Part shown: piece after piece, positions 7,645 through 17,302 of the stretch
Layout: each line of letters opens with the position of its first letter
How positions within the stretch are numbered: the first letter of the stretch is position 1
Source: an uncultured Allorhizobium sp.
Lineage (GTDB): Bacteria > Pseudomonadota > Alphaproteobacteria > Rhizobiales > Rhizobiaceae
Direction: 5' to 3'
NCBI GenBank assembly: GCA_958439205.1
Contig: OY288189.1
Location: forward strand, 4,107,001 to 4,171,000
Length of the DNA: 64,000 nt
The notes under the pieces: model-generated
The model's input: only the letters and a program-made list of their open reading frames with translations
Database searches by the model: none
What the model was told of the DNA's origin: nothing
Translations under genes and position numbers: made by a program

Positions 7645-10586
7645 CAGCGTTTCTCCCCCTTGGCGTCGTGCGCCCTCAGGCGGTTGATGCGGATCGACTG
7701 GTGGGCGAGCGCCACCAGGATCAGAACCGTTGCGCCGACCACGAGCAGGAAAACACCCAGATCGAAGAGCAAGGCGGATGCCGCCGGCACCTTGCCGATG
7801 AGCGGAATCTCCAGATAGCGAAAGTGCGAGGTGAGGAACGGATGGCCAAGCAGCCAGGCGCCGATCCCTGTTGCTGCCGCGATCAGGATCCCGGCCCCCA
7901 TCCAGCGCAGCGGCAGGATGCGAATGCGATCCTCCGCCCAGCGCGTACCGCCCGCAAGATATTGCAGGAGGAAAGCGATGGACAGCGTGAGGCCTGCCGA
8001 GAAGCCGCCGCCCGGCATGTCGTGGCCCCGCATGAACAGATAGACGGCAAAGGTGATGATGACAGGGAAGAGCCACTGCATCAGCACTGAAGGCACCAGC
8101 AGGTAGTCGCGCATCATGTCACCCGGCGAGCGCTCCGGCTGGTCGGCGTCGAAGCGGTTCTGGGTCAGCTGCTGCTCGGGCAGTTCCATGCTGTCTTCGG
8201 CGGGACGGAAGCGGCGCAGCAGGCCATAGACCGTCAGGCCGACAATGCCGAGAACGGCGATTTCCCCGAAGGTGTCGAAGGCGCGGAAGTCGACGAGGAT
8301 CACGTTGACGACATTGCGACCGCCACCCTCCGTATAGGCATTCTGCAGGAAGTAGCTCGCGATGGCATCGGGCACCGGCATGGTCATGACCGTGAAGGCG
8401 ACAACCGACATTCCGACACCGCAGAGGATCGCAATCGCCAGATCGCGGAAGCGGCGGAAGCGGCTCCGCAGGGTCATTACCTCGCCGATCCCCGGTGAGC
8501 GCTTGGGCAGCCAGCGCAGGCCGAGCAGGATCAGGACGGTGGTCACGATCTCGACCAGCAACTGGGTGATTGCAAGGTCGGGCGCCGACAGCCAGACGAA
8601 GGTCATGCAGACAATCAAGCCCACCCCGCCCAGCATGATGAGTGATGCCAGGCGATGATACTTGGCGGACACGGCGGCCCCGATCGCCAGCGCCATGCCG
8701 ACCAGCCAGATGAGCGCGAAGGCCGGATCAACCGCCGAGAAGACGACGGGTCTGCGCTCGAAGCCCGAGAGATAAAGCGGCAGGGTTGCGGCGAGGAAGC
8801 CGGTGACGACAATCCATCTGAGCTGCGGCTGCAGATTGCGGGTGCCGAGCCGGCTTTCCGCCAGACGCGCCCAGCGCCAGGAAACGGTGACCAGGACGCG
8901 TTCGAACAGACGCTGTCCTTTAAGTCTGCGCAGATAGGGCGGACCATCCTCGGAGCGGGAAAGGTAGTCCCGCATGGCCATGTAGAGCAGGAAGCCGCCG
9001 ACCAGGGCAACGAGGCTCATCAACAACGGGACATTGAACCCGTGCCAGATGCTGAGGCTGTATTCCGGCGTCCGATCGCCAAGCACGCTTTCGACCGCCG
9101 TCTGCAGGAAAGGCCCGATCGAAATCGCGGGGACGATACCGACCACAAGGCAGACGACGACGAGGACTTCGATGGGGACGCGCATCCAGCGCGGCGGCTC
9201 ATGCGGCGTTTCCTTGGGCAGCCCGACCGGCGGAGGCCCGAAGAAGACAGTGTGAATGAAACGCAGCGAATAGACGACGCTGAAGATGCCGGCGAGCGTC
9301 GCGACATAGGGGAGGATCACGTCGAGTGTGGAATCCGCATGGGTTTCGACGGCTTCCGCGAAGAACATCTCCTTGGACAGGAAGCCATTGAGCAGCGGCA
9401 CGCCAGCCATGGCGGCGCTCGCGACCATGGCAAGCGTCGCGGTTGCCGGCAGGAAGCGGTAGAGGCCACTCAGCCGCTGCATGTCCCGCGTGCCCGTCTC
9501 GTGATCGATGATGCCTGCCGCCATGAAGAGCGAGGCCTTGAACGTCGCGTGATTAAGCATGTGGAAGATCGCCGCGACCGTCGATAGCGGGCTGCCAAGG
9601 CTGAGAAGCGTCGTGATGAGGCCGAGGTGGCTGATCGTCGAATAGGCGAGCAAACCTTTAAGGTCGCGCTGAAACATGGCGAGGAAAGCGCCGAGCAGCA
9701 GTGTCGAAACACCCGCCAGACCAACGAGGATGAACCATTCATAGGTGCCCGACAGCACCGGCCAGAAGCGCACAAGCAGAAAAACGCCTGCCTTTACCAT
9801 GGTGGCGGAATGCAGGAAGGCCGAGACAGGCGTGGGGGCTGCCATCGCGTTCGGCAGCCAGAAATGGAAAGGAAACTGGGCGCTCTTGGTCAGCGCGCCG
9901 AGCAGGATGAAGATCAGGGTCGGCAGATAGAGAGGATGCTCGCGAATGAGCTGACCGGAGGCGAGGATCTTGTCGAGGTCGTAGCTGCCGACGATCTTGC
10001 CGAGAAGCAACATGCCGATCAGCAGGCAAAAGCCGCCGATGCCCGTGATCGTCAGCGCCATGCGGGCACCATTGCGGGCCGCGGCGCTTGTATGCCAGTA
10101 GCTGATCAGCAGGAAGGAGAAGATGCTCGTCAGTTCCCAGAAGATCGACAACAGGATGACGTTGCCGGAGACGATGATGCCGAGCATCGCGCCCATGAAG
10201 GCCAGCAGGAACGAGAAAAAGCGCGGAATGGGGTCGTCCTTGCCCATGTAGTAGCGGGCATAGAGGATGACCAGAAAGCCGATCGAGGTGACCAGCATGG
10301 CAAAGATCCAGGCGAAGCCATCCAGTCGGAGAGCGAAATCAAGCCCGAACTGCGGCAGCCACTCTGCGGTGAACCGCAGCACGCCGTTGTGCATGACGAG
10401 GGGATAGGCGGATGCCGTGACAATCAACGTCAGGAGCGTCGTGGCGCCTGCGACGAAGACCGGCAGGTCGCGTGACGTCGTGTTCAGAATGAAGGCCGAG
10501 GCGATGCTCCCCACAAATGGGAGCGCAAGGACCAGCAGCAAGAGGATCGAAGCGTCCAGCGTTATCCCAAATCCAGTTCCTTTCAA
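7644..10586 (-). CDS. phaAB: Fused cation/proton antiporter subunit PhaAB (MnhA-MnhB)
   Basis: A 980-residue membrane protein. Residues about 1-780 form the MnhA/NuoL-like part, with FWELTSIFSFLLISYWH, the lysine helix KSAQFPFHFWLPNAMAAPTPVSA and the DUF4040-type region TQLLVEIVTTVLILLGL. The last 150 residues form the MnhB domain (LYLFMRGHDMPGGGFSAGL). The A-B fusion is the normal state in rhizobial Pha systems and many Gram-negatives. The in-frame start nearest the first helix is TTG at 10584-10586, with no ATG between it and the upstream stop, and SD support is weak; a slightly internal start such as the CTG nine codons later is possible. First gene of the six-gene operon. Confidence 0.93.
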   Translation of the reverse strand: MKGTGFGITLDASILLLLVLALPFVGSIASAFILNTTSRDLPVFVAGATTLLTLIVTASAYPLVMHNGVLRFTAEWLPQFGLDFALRLDGFAWIFAMLVTSIGFLVILYARYYMGKDDPIPRFFSFLLAFMGAMLGIIVSGNVILLSIFWELTSIFSFLLISYWHTSAAARNGARMALTITGIGGFCLLIGMLLLGKIVGSYDLDKILASGQLIREHPLYLPTLIFILLGALTKSAQFPFHFWLPNAMAAPTPVSAFLHSATMVKAGVFLLVRFWPVLSGTYEWFILVGLAGVSTLLLGAFLAMFQRDLKGLLAYSTISHLGLITTLLSLGSPLSTVAAIFHMLNHATFKASLFMAAGIIDHETGTRDMQRLSGLYRFLPATATLAMVASAAMAGVPLLNGFLSKEMFFAEAVETHADSTLDVILPYVATLAGIFSVVYSLRFIHTVFFGPPPVGLPKETPHEPPRWMRVPIEVLVVVCLVVGIVPAISIGPFLQTAVESVLGDRTPEYSLSIWHGFNVPLLMSLVALVGGFLLYMAMRDYLSRSEDGPPYLRRLKGQRLFERVLVTVSWRWARLAESRLGTRNLQPQLRWIVVTGFLAATLPLYLSGFERRPVVFSAVDPAFALIWLVGMALAIGAAVSAKYHRLASLIMLGGVGLIVCMTFVWLSAPDLAITQLLVEIVTTVLILLGLRWLPKRSPGIGEVMTLRSRFRRFRDLAIAILCGVGMSVVAFTVMTMPVPDAIASYFLQNAYTEGGGRNVVNVILVDFRAFDTFGEIAVLGIVGLTVYGLLRRFRPAEDSMELPEQQLTQNRFDADQPERSPGDMMRDYLLVPSVLMQWLFPVIITFAVYLFMRGHDMPGGGFSAGLTLSIAFLLQYLAGGTRWAEDRIRILPLRWMGAGILIAAATGIGAWLLGHPFLTSHFRYLEIPLIGKVPAASALLFDLGVFLLVVGATVLILVALAHQSIRINRLRAHDAKGEKR

Positions 10587-10634
10587 CGATGCAACCGAGA
10601 AAAATGCCTCGGACTAGAAATTAAAGAATTTCAA

Positions 10635-10663
10635 CCTAAATGGGCGACATCACCCAATCTAGG
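10635..10663. promoter_or_regulatory. Imperfect inverted repeat in the phaAB / HTH divergent gap
   Basis: CCTAAATGGG (10635-10644) and CCCAATCTAGG (10653-10663) match as inverted arms with one single-base bulge. They lie in the 88-base gap between the phaAB start and the small HTH gene. The position suits an operator for the HTH protein, controlling itself and perhaps the antiporter operon. This is inference from symmetry and position only. Confidence 0.35.
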
Positions 10664-10674
10664 CAAGTTTAGGC

Positions 10675-10932
10675 ATGGATCAACCCCAAACCGAACCCGT
10701 TTTTTCGCCAGCACTGTGTCGCGCGGCCCGCGGCTACCTCGGGTGGACACAAGAGGACCTGGCGACACAGTCGCATGTATCCCGCAGCACGATCCGTGAT
10801 TTCGAAGGTCTGCGACACGGCTTGCATCGGTCGACGGAAGCGCAATTGAAGCTTGCTTTCGAAAAGGCAGGCCTGCGTTTCACCAACACGGATGGTTGCC
10901 CAGGCATTTGCGGGCCAGCCACCGCGGTTTGA
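10675..10932 (+). CDS. Small helix-turn-helix (Xre/Cro type) regulator
   Basis: An 85-residue protein consisting almost entirely of one HTH domain: ARGYLGWTQEDLATQSHVSR then STIRDFEGLRHG (residues about 19-50), followed by the KLAFEKAGLRFTN tail common in short rhizobial Xre proteins. It ends in a Cys-containing segment (GCPGICGP) that might matter for redox or metal sensing, although two cysteines alone prove little. It is divergent from the pha operon and separated from it by an inverted repeat, so it may regulate pha or only itself. Confidence 0.8.
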   Translation: MDQPQTEPVFSPALCRAARGYLGWTQEDLATQSHVSRSTIRDFEGLRHGLHRSTEAQLKLAFEKAGLRFTNTDGCPGICGPATAV

Positions 10933-10936
10933 GTTG

Positions 10937-10965
10937 AGGCGGGCCTGCCTCAGACAGGCCCGCCT
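10937..10965. terminator. Bidirectional hairpin between the HTH gene and secDF
   Basis: An 11-bp perfect stem (AGGCGGGCCTG with CAGGCCCGCCT) and a seven-base loop fill the 41-base gap between two convergent genes. There is no T-tract on either strand. The position between convergent stops makes a shared terminator likely. Confidence 0.55.
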
Positions 10966-10973
10966 TGATGGCT

Positions 10974-13490
10974 TCAGGCAAGCTGTTCTTCGGCTGCGAC
11001 CTGTTCCAGCCGTGTCTTCCTCCGGCTACGCCAGTCTCCGAGGAACAGCAGGATGGGAGCCGCGATGAAGACCGACGAGGACGCGGCGATGAAGATGCCG
11101 AACACCATGGGCACGGCGAAGCTCTCGACCGCGCTGCCACCCCAGATCGCCATGGGCAGCATGGCAAGGAAGGCGGTTGCCGAGGTGTAGATGCTTCGGG
11201 CGAGCGTTTCGTTGATCGATAGATTGATCAGGTCGCGGAAGGGCATGGTCTTGTAGAGCCTCATGTTCTCACGCATGCGGTCGTAAACCACCACCTTGTC
11301 ATTGACGGAGTAGCCGACCAGCGTGAGCAGGGCTGCGATCGCCGTCAGATTGAAGTCGAGGCCAGTCAGCGCAAAGAAGCCGATCGTCTTCGTCACGTCG
11401 AGGATGAGCGTGGCGATCGCTCCGACGGCAAAGGGCCAGTCGAACCGGACCCAGATATATACGAGCATGGCGAGCGACGCGAGGATGACCGAGGTCAGAC
11501 CGGCAGTCGCCAGTTCGCCGCTCACCTTCGGACCGACCACTTCGGTTCTCTCGATCTTGGCCGAGGGATCAATCGTCTGGATCGTCTCGCGCACCTTTGA
11601 GACCGCATCGGTCTGCGCCTGCTCGCCGCCCGGCTGGCGTTCGAGACGCAGCATGACGTGGTTGCTGTCGCCGAATTCCTGCAAGGCGACTTCACCCAGG
11701 TTCAGGCCCTCGATACCGGAGCGAAGGCCAGAGAGGTCGGCCGGCCCCGATGTCGAGAGTTCAAGCTGGATGCCGCCCTTGAAATCGACGCCGTAGTTGA
11801 GGCCCGGCGTGATGAATAGGATGATCGAGGATATCGACAGGAAGGCCGAGACCCCGATGCCGAACAACCGCGCCTTCATGAAGTCGATCTTCGTGCCGTC
11901 CTTGATCAGCTTGAACGGCAGGAGCGGCTTGATGGCGATCGTCTTCAGCTTGTAGCGGCGGGCAATCGCGACCATCGCGACTCGCACGACCGAGACGGCC
12001 GTGAACATCGAGATTGCGATGCCAAGGCCCATGGTGACGGCAAACCCACGCACGGGCCCGGAGCCGAACCAGAAGAGCAGAACGGTGGCGATGAGGGCCG
12101 TGACGTTGCTGTCGATGATGGTGGAATAGGCCTTGGCAAAACCGTGGTCGATGGCCGCAAAGGCCCCTCGCCCCTTGCCGACCTCCTCGCGGATACGCTC
12201 GTTGATCAGGACGTTCGCATCGACGGCCAGGCCGATGCCGAGCACGATGCCGGCGATGCCTGGCAAGGTGAGCGTCGCCCCGAGCATCGTCAGACCGGCA
12301 AAGGTCAGGACGACGTTGAGCGTGAGGGCCAGCACCGCGAGCAGGCCCCAGGTGCCGTAGAGGGCGAGAATGAAGGCGACGACGAGGCCGAAGCCGGCGA
12401 GGCCTGACATGATCCCCATTTCGATCGCATCGCTGCCGAGATCGGCGCCGACCGTGCGTTCTTCGATGACGGTTAGCTTGGCCGGCAGGGCGCCCGCGCG
12501 CAGCAAGGCCGCGAGCGTGTTGGCCTCATCGACAGAGAAGTCTCCGGATATCTGTCCTGCGCCGCCGGTGATCGGCTCTCGGATGACAGGCGCGCTCAGC
12601 ACCTTGTCGTCGAGCACGATCGCGAAGGGACGGCCGACATTGTCCCGGGTGATGCTGGCAAAGCGGTCTGCGCCGACGCCATCGAAGCGGAAGGAGACGA
12701 CGGGCTGGCCGCCCTGAGGGTCGAACTGCACCCGCGCATCGGTGAGCCGGTCACCGGCGAGGAGGACCGTCGACTGAACGGGATAGGCCCGGCCGTCGTC
12801 ATCCTCCAGCGTCTCGACACCGGCTGCTCCTTGTTCTCCCAGCAGGTGGAAGCTCATCTTGGCGGTGGTTCCGAGAAGCGCGCGCAGTCGCGACGGATCC
12901 TGCTCGCCGGGAAGCTGGACGAGAACGCGATCGGCGCCGACGCGCTGGATGGTCGGCTCGGCAACACCGACCTGGTCGACGCGCTGGCGAATGACTTCAA
13001 GGCTCTGCTCGACCGCCTGGCTCATGCGTGCGGTGATGCCCTGCTCGCTCGGCGCCAGTCTCAGGGTGTCCGCACCGCTGGTGGAGACATCGAGTTCGGG
13101 CGCCCCACTCCCTGTTAGCGTGACCGTCGGGTTGTTCAAAACCGCGAGCGCTTCGGTCGCAGCACTTATCTGTGCGGGATCGGCAAGGGCCACCACCACG
13201 GCGCCGCCGTCGCGACGAATGCTGCGGGTCTGTATGCGGGCTTCGAGAAGGGTCGAACGAACCTCCTGGGTGAGGCTCTGGAGCCATTCGTCGGTCAGCG
13301 CCGGGCGGTCGACCTCGAGAACGAGATGGGAGCCGCCGCGCAGGTCAAGGCCGAGCGATACGCGCTCATGCGGCAGCCAGGAGGGAAGTCGGGAAAGGGT
13401 CGTATCGGGCAGCACATTCGGCAATGCGACGAGCAAGCCGAGCAGGATGACGAGCATGTAGCCCACCACCTTCGAGAGGGAGTTTTTCAT
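10974..13490 (-). CDS. secDF: Fused protein translocase subunit SecDF
   Basis: An 838-residue inner-membrane protein joining SecD (about residues 1-515) and SecF (about 525-830). The SecD hallmark SLGLDLRGGSHL follows the first helix and the large periplasmic domain, and the SecF hallmark GVDFKGGIQLEL is near residue 567. Each half contributes six membrane helices. SecDF uses the proton gradient to help pull proteins out of the SecYEG channel on the periplasmic side. The start MKNSLSKVVGYMLVILLG is chosen because it begins right before the first helix; an upstream in-frame Met adds a 22-residue segment unlike SecD. Fused SecDF is common in rhizobia. Confidence 0.95.
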   Translation of the reverse strand: MKNSLSKVVGYMLVILLGLLVALPNVLPDTTLSRLPSWLPHERVSLGLDLRGGSHLVLEVDRPALTDEWLQSLTQEVRSTLLEARIQTRSIRRDGGAVVVALADPAQISAATEALAVLNNPTVTLTGSGAPELDVSTSGADTLRLAPSEQGITARMSQAVEQSLEVIRQRVDQVGVAEPTIQRVGADRVLVQLPGEQDPSRLRALLGTTAKMSFHLLGEQGAAGVETLEDDDGRAYPVQSTVLLAGDRLTDARVQFDPQGGQPVVSFRFDGVGADRFASITRDNVGRPFAIVLDDKVLSAPVIREPITGGAGQISGDFSVDEANTLAALLRAGALPAKLTVIEERTVGADLGSDAIEMGIMSGLAGFGLVVAFILALYGTWGLLAVLALTLNVVLTFAGLTMLGATLTLPGIAGIVLGIGLAVDANVLINERIREEVGKGRGAFAAIDHGFAKAYSTIIDSNVTALIATVLLFWFGSGPVRGFAVTMGLGIAISMFTAVSVVRVAMVAIARRYKLKTIAIKPLLPFKLIKDGTKIDFMKARLFGIGVSAFLSISSIILFITPGLNYGVDFKGGIQLELSTSGPADLSGLRSGIEGLNLGEVALQEFGDSNHVMLRLERQPGGEQAQTDAVSKVRETIQTIDPSAKIERTEVVGPKVSGELATAGLTSVILASLAMLVYIWVRFDWPFAVGAIATLILDVTKTIGFFALTGLDFNLTAIAALLTLVGYSVNDKVVVYDRMRENMRLYKTMPFRDLINLSINETLARSIYTSATAFLAMLPMAIWGGSAVESFAVPMVFGIFIAASSSVFIAAPILLFLGDWRSRRKTRLEQVAAEEQLA

Positions 13491-13572
13491 ATGGAATCCA
13501 GCATGTTGCGACCGCGGCATCCAAGCCGTGGCACAAACGGGTCGAGCCATCGGCAAGATGGCGGCGAAACGG

Positions 13573-13977
13573 TCAGGCGGTGTGCTGGATGAAAGGCGGT
13601 GCGCGCGAGCGATAGGCTAGCGGCAGGAAGAAGGAGGCGCTGTCGGTGCAAGAGCGCTGGACAAGATCGCCGTGGCGGCACATCCAGAGCGTCTGGATGT
13701 CGGGAGAGAGAAAGCCATCGCCTGAGCCGGATGGCCGGAGTTTCGGGCGCGAGGATTGCTCGGAGACCGTCAGGAAACGTGTGTCACCAGCTCCACGGGC
13801 TGCAACCTGCCCATTGTCCGAACGCGACATGGCGCCGGCATTCGACTGGCCAGGATTGAAGCGACCAGAAGCGTCCCCGCCCAGTAACAAGAGCAGTGAC
13901 GCGAAGAGGCTGGCGATGACGGCTAAGACGTGTCCGCGCTGTGGCGGCATGTCTTGCCTCAGGTTTCGTTCGTCCAT
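13573..13977 (-). CDS. Small membrane-anchored protein of unknown function
   Basis: About 134 residues. One hydrophobic helix (VLAVIASLFASLLLLLGG, about residues 17-36) is followed by a polar, probably periplasmic region ending in LWMCRHGDLVQRSC and ASFFLPLAYRSRAPP. I do not recognise a family. The start at the second of two Met codons (MDERNLRQDM) is chosen because GGAAGG lies six bases before it. It lies 82 bases upstream of secDF on the same strand and could be co-transcribed. A plus-strand frame across the same DNA is longer but Arg/Pro-rich and unlike a protein. Confidence 0.55.
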   Translation of the reverse strand: MDERNLRQDMPPQRGHVLAVIASLFASLLLLLGGDASGRFNPGQSNAGAMSRSDNGQVAARGAGDTRFLTVSEQSSRPKLRPSGSGDGFLSPDIQTLWMCRHGDLVQRSCTDSASFFLPLAYRSRAPPFIQHTA

Positions 13978-14117
13978 GGACATCCTTCCAAGGGAGGATG
14001 TGGCACATCACGAGACCTTTTTCCACCCGGCAATCGCGCAGACGCGGTCACGTCGGGTCATTGCCGCTCAAATCAGGCGAGGAGAGCCCCGATCCTGGGA
14101 GCGCGCTGACCGGGTGC

Positions 14118-15743
14118 CTACCGCGAGGCCCGACGCGCCTGGCGGATCAGATCTGCCGCCTTTTCGGCGATCATGACGACCGGTGAGGCGGTGTTGCCTG
14201 AGACGATGCTGGGCATGATGGAGGCGTCGACGACGCGAAGGCCCTGAAGGCCGGTCACGCGCAATGCGGGGTCCACGACAGCATCAGGATCCGGTCCCAT
14301 GCGGCAGGTTCCGACGGGATGGAAGATGGTGGTGGCGATGTCGCCGGCCTTTTGCAGCAGGGCTTCGTCATCCTGGAACTCCCGCCCAGGCAGGATTTCC
14401 TCGGGCTGGAAGGGGCGAAGGGCGGCAGCCGACATCACCTGTCTTGCCTGCCGGATGGCGGCGATCGCCACGGAACGATCCTGGTCGGTCGAGAGGTAAT
14501 TCGGACGGATCTCCGGCTGCAGGGCCGGATCAGCCGACGTTATGTGGCAGGTACCGGCGCTGGTCGGGCGCAACTGGCAGACCGAAACCGTGATCGCCGG
14601 GAACGGGTGCAGCGGATCGCCGAGCTTGTCGGTGGAGAGCGGCTGGATGTGATATTCGATGTCGGGCCGGTCTTCTTCCGGACTGGACCGGGTGAACATG
14701 CCGAACTGGCTGGGTGCCATCGACATGGGACCGGAGCGGTAAAGGGCATATTCGGCGGCGATCTTCATCTTGCCGCGCCAGGAGTTGGCAAGCTGGTTCA
14801 GCGTCACCGTGTTCTTCACCTTGAAGACCGTGCGGATCTGAAGATGATCCTGCAGGTTTGCACCGACGGCTGGCTTCGCCATGGCAACATCGATGCCAAG
14901 CGACCAGAGGCGGGTGGGGTCGCCAATGCCCGACAACTCCAGGAGCTTCGGCGAGTTGATGGCGCCGGCAGCGAGGATCACTTCGCCTGACGCTTTCGCG
15001 GAGAACGCGCCTCCCGGCGTGCGATAGTGGACGCCGGTCACGCGTTTGCCTTCGAAGGTCAGGCGTTCAACCAGGGCATGCTGGACCAGGCGCAGGTTCG
15101 GGCGCTTCAGGGCCGGCCTCAGAAAGCCGCGGGCCGTGTTCCAGCGCACGCCCTTGTGCTGGTTGACGTCGAAGAAGCCGGATCCTTCATTGTTGCCGTC
15201 GTTGAAGTCGGCGCGCGGTTCGATGCCGAATTCACGGGCGCCTTCCTGGACGGCTTCGAGGATATCCCATTTCAGGCGCTGGCGGCTTACCTTCCACGGG
15301 CCACCCTTTGCGTGCGTTTCTCCTGACGGCCCGTGATAGTCCTCGGATTTGCGAAAATAGGGCAGCACATCCGACCAGCCCCAGCCGGGGTTTCCGAGGT
15401 CGCGCCAGCCGTCGTAATCGGCGGCCTGGCCGCGCATGTAGATCATGCCGTTGACCGAGGTGCAGCCGCCGAGCACCTTGCCGCGCGGATAGGCGAGGCT
15501 GCGGCCGTTGAGGCCGGGTTCGGATGCGGTGCGCATCATCCAGTCGGTGCGCGGATTGCCGATGCAGTAGAGATAGCCAACGGGGATCTGCACCCAGTGA
15601 TAGCGGTCCGAGCCTCCGGCTTCCAGGAGCAGCACGCGGGTCTTCGGATCCTCCGTCAGGCGGGCGGCGAGAACGCAGCCTGCGGTCCCTGCCCCGACGA
15701 TGACATAGTCATAGTCGCCATCGAGCCGTGTCGTGTCCGGCAT
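14118..15743 (-). CDS. GMC-family FAD-dependent oxidoreductase (choline dehydrogenase-like)
   Basis: A 541-residue flavoprotein. The N-terminal FAD-binding motif is VIVGAGTAGCVLAARL (residues 14-29). GMC signature 1 (YPRGKVLGGCTSVNGMIYMRG, covered in two parts) lies near residue 84, and the C-terminal catalytic His region near residue 485 reads HPVGTCRMG. Members oxidise primary alcohols, choline, polyols or PEG-type ethers. AAAGGA six bases before ATG supports the start. It begins 60 bases after the kinase of the polyol operon on the same strand, so it might act on the same substrate, but it could also be an independent gene. No betaine aldehyde dehydrogenase gene is nearby, so choline is not supported. 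Confidence 0.88.
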   Translation of the reverse strand: MPDTTRLDGDYDYVIVGAGTAGCVLAARLTEDPKTRVLLLEAGGSDRYHWVQIPVGYLYCIGNPRTDWMMRTASEPGLNGRSLAYPRGKVLGGCTSVNGMIYMRGQAADYDGWRDLGNPGWGWSDVLPYFRKSEDYHGPSGETHAKGGPWKVSRQRLKWDILEAVQEGAREFGIEPRADFNDGNNEGSGFFDVNQHKGVRWNTARGFLRPALKRPNLRLVQHALVERLTFEGKRVTGVHYRTPGGAFSAKASGEVILAAGAINSPKLLELSGIGDPTRLWSLGIDVAMAKPAVGANLQDHLQIRTVFKVKNTVTLNQLANSWRGKMKIAAEYALYRSGPMSMAPSQFGMFTRSSPEEDRPDIEYHIQPLSTDKLGDPLHPFPAITVSVCQLRPTSAGTCHITSADPALQPEIRPNYLSTDQDRSVAIAAIRQARQVMSAAALRPFQPEEILPGREFQDDEALLQKAGDIATTIFHPVGTCRMGPDPDAVVDPALRVTGLQGLRVVDASIMPSIVSGNTASPVVMIAEKAADLIRQARRASR

Positions 15744-15802
15744 GGTCTGTCCTTTCGCTGGCGATCAAGATCGCCGATGTTCGTTTGTGATACGCGGCCG
15801 AG

Positions 15803-17302
15803 CTAGGGCTTCAGGCGTAGTGCGGCCCAAAAGTCCCGCATCTGGTCGGTCAGGGCCGTGTAGAGCCCGTATCGCCTGCGAAAATGCTCCGTGTGTTCCG
15901 TATTCGGCTGGAAGTCTCTGGCAGAGCGGGTCATCGCCGCCACGGCCTCTTCGTAGGAGGCGTAAAGGCCGATCGCGACTGTGGCACCGATTGCAGCCCC
16001 CAGAGCACCGGTCTCCCGGGCCTCTGCCACGGTCAGCGGGATCTCCAGGACATCGGCCATCATCTGCGGCCAATGGGGGCTGCGCGAGCCGCCGCCGGAC
16101 ATGACTGCGCGATCGACGGCCAGACCGGCATTGCGCAACACTTCAATGTGGCGTCGATGCTCGAAGCACACGCCTTCGAAGAGCGCCCTGATCATGTGAC
16201 CTTCGCCATGCCAACCGGCGAGACCGTAGAAACCGCCGCGAAACTCGGCACCGAGGCGCGACCCGAAGATGAAGGGATGGAAGAAGGGGTCGTCGGCGCG
16301 GGGTACGACCTTACCGACCTCTTCGTTGCAGCGATCGAAGGCCTCGCCGCCATGGTCGCCGCGCATGCGATGCACATACCATTCGAGATTGGCGGCGGAG
16401 GTCGCGCTGGATTCGATGTTGACGTATCGCCCCTGCCCGAAGGTCGTGACCATGAAGACGTCGGGGCTGATGACGGGCTCATCGGCAAAGACCTGGTTGA
16501 TGCTCCAGGTCCCCGCGATGACCGAGGCTTCACCGGCATGGATGACGCCCGAGCCCATCGCGCTTGAGACGACGTCGAAATAGCCACCGATCACAGGCGT
16601 GCCTTCCGCGAGACCCGTTGCCTTGGCGGCCGCTGCGGTGACCCGGCCGACAATGTCTGCGGACTGGACGCGATCGGGGAAGAACGGCAAGGCATCCTCA
16701 AGGTGATAGAGGCCAAGCAAATCAGCGTCGAGTTCGCCCTCCGGCATGGCGAGGAGGCCTGCGCCGCTGAGGTCCGAGATATCGTTGGCCAACCGTTCCG
16801 TCAGGCGGAAGTTGATGTAGTCCTTGCAGAACAGGACAGCGCCGATCTTGGCATAGGTCTCAGGCGCGTGGCGCTTGATCCAGGCAAGCAGGCTCGGGGT
16901 CTGTGATGGCCAGGGGCGCTGGAGGCAGCGTGCCTGCAGGGCGTCCCCGTGTCCACGATCGAGTTCTGCGGCAATGTCAGCCGCACGGCTGTCCAGCGAC
17001 TGGATGCCCTTGAGCGGTTGGTGGGCCCTATCAAGCAGGTAAAGGCCGTTGCCATGGCCGGCACATCCGATCCCCAGAATCCGGGTCGGATCGACGCCGG
17101 ACCTCGCGATGACCTCTCGGATCGCCGCACAGCCGTTTTCCCAGAGTTCGGAGAGATCACGCTCGACATGGCCGGGTTCGGGAAAGCTCGACTGGCCGTC
17201 GATGGCGCCGTGTGCGATCTGATGGCCCTCTGTGTCGAAAAGCACGGCCTTGATGACCGTGTTTCCGACATCGACGCCCAAGATGTAGTTCTTCTCAGCC
17301 AC
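15803..17302 (-). CDS. FGGY-family carbohydrate/polyol kinase
   Basis: A 499-residue kinase of the sugar kinase/actin fold, expected to phosphorylate the imported sugar or polyol with ATP. The N-terminal phosphate-loop LGVDVGNTVIKAVLFDTEG and the C-terminal adenosine motif VMSGGGSRSPHWPQMMADVL (about residue 395) are clear, and a catalytic Asp lies within GGYFDVVSSAMGSG near residue 245. It resembles the xylulose, erythritol and LsrK kinase branches. The start is a GTG that overlaps the aldolase stop by eight bases, so the two are translationally coupled. Substrate unknown. Confidence 0.88.
   Translation of the reverse strand: MAEKNYILGVDVGNTVIKAVLFDTEGHQIAHGAIDGQSSFPEPGHVERDLSELWENGCAAIREVIARSGVDPTRILGIGCAGHGNGLYLLDRAHQPLKGIQSLDSRAADIAAELDRGHGDALQARCLQRPWPSQTPSLLAWIKRHAPETYAKIGAVLFCKDYINFRLTERLANDISDLSGAGLLAMPEGELDADLLGLYHLEDALPFFPDRVQSADIVGRVTAAAAKATGLAEGTPVIGGYFDVVSSAMGSGVIHAGEASVIAGTWSINQVFADEPVISPDVFMVTTFGQGRYVNIESSATSAANLEWYVHRMRGDHGGEAFDRCNEEVGKVVPRADDPFFHPFIFGSRLGAEFRGGFYGLAGWHGEGHMIRALFEGVCFEHRRHIEVLRNAGLAVDRAVMSGGGSRSPHWPQMMADVLEIPLTVAEARETGALGAAIGATVAIGLYASYEEAVAAMTRSARDFQPNTEHTEHFRRRYGLYTALTDQMRDFWAALRLKP

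Noticed and set aside
13646..14176. A 176-codon plus-strand frame in the gap between secDF and the GMC gene
   Set aside because: It is Arg/Pro/Ser-rich and lacks a ribosome site; the minus-strand frame with a hydrophobic anchor and a good SD is the better reading.
14118..15743. betA (choline dehydrogenase) assignment for the GMC proteins here and at 58434-60098
   Set aside because: There is no betaine aldehyde dehydrogenase or choline transporter gene close by, and GMC proteins share these motifs across many substrates.
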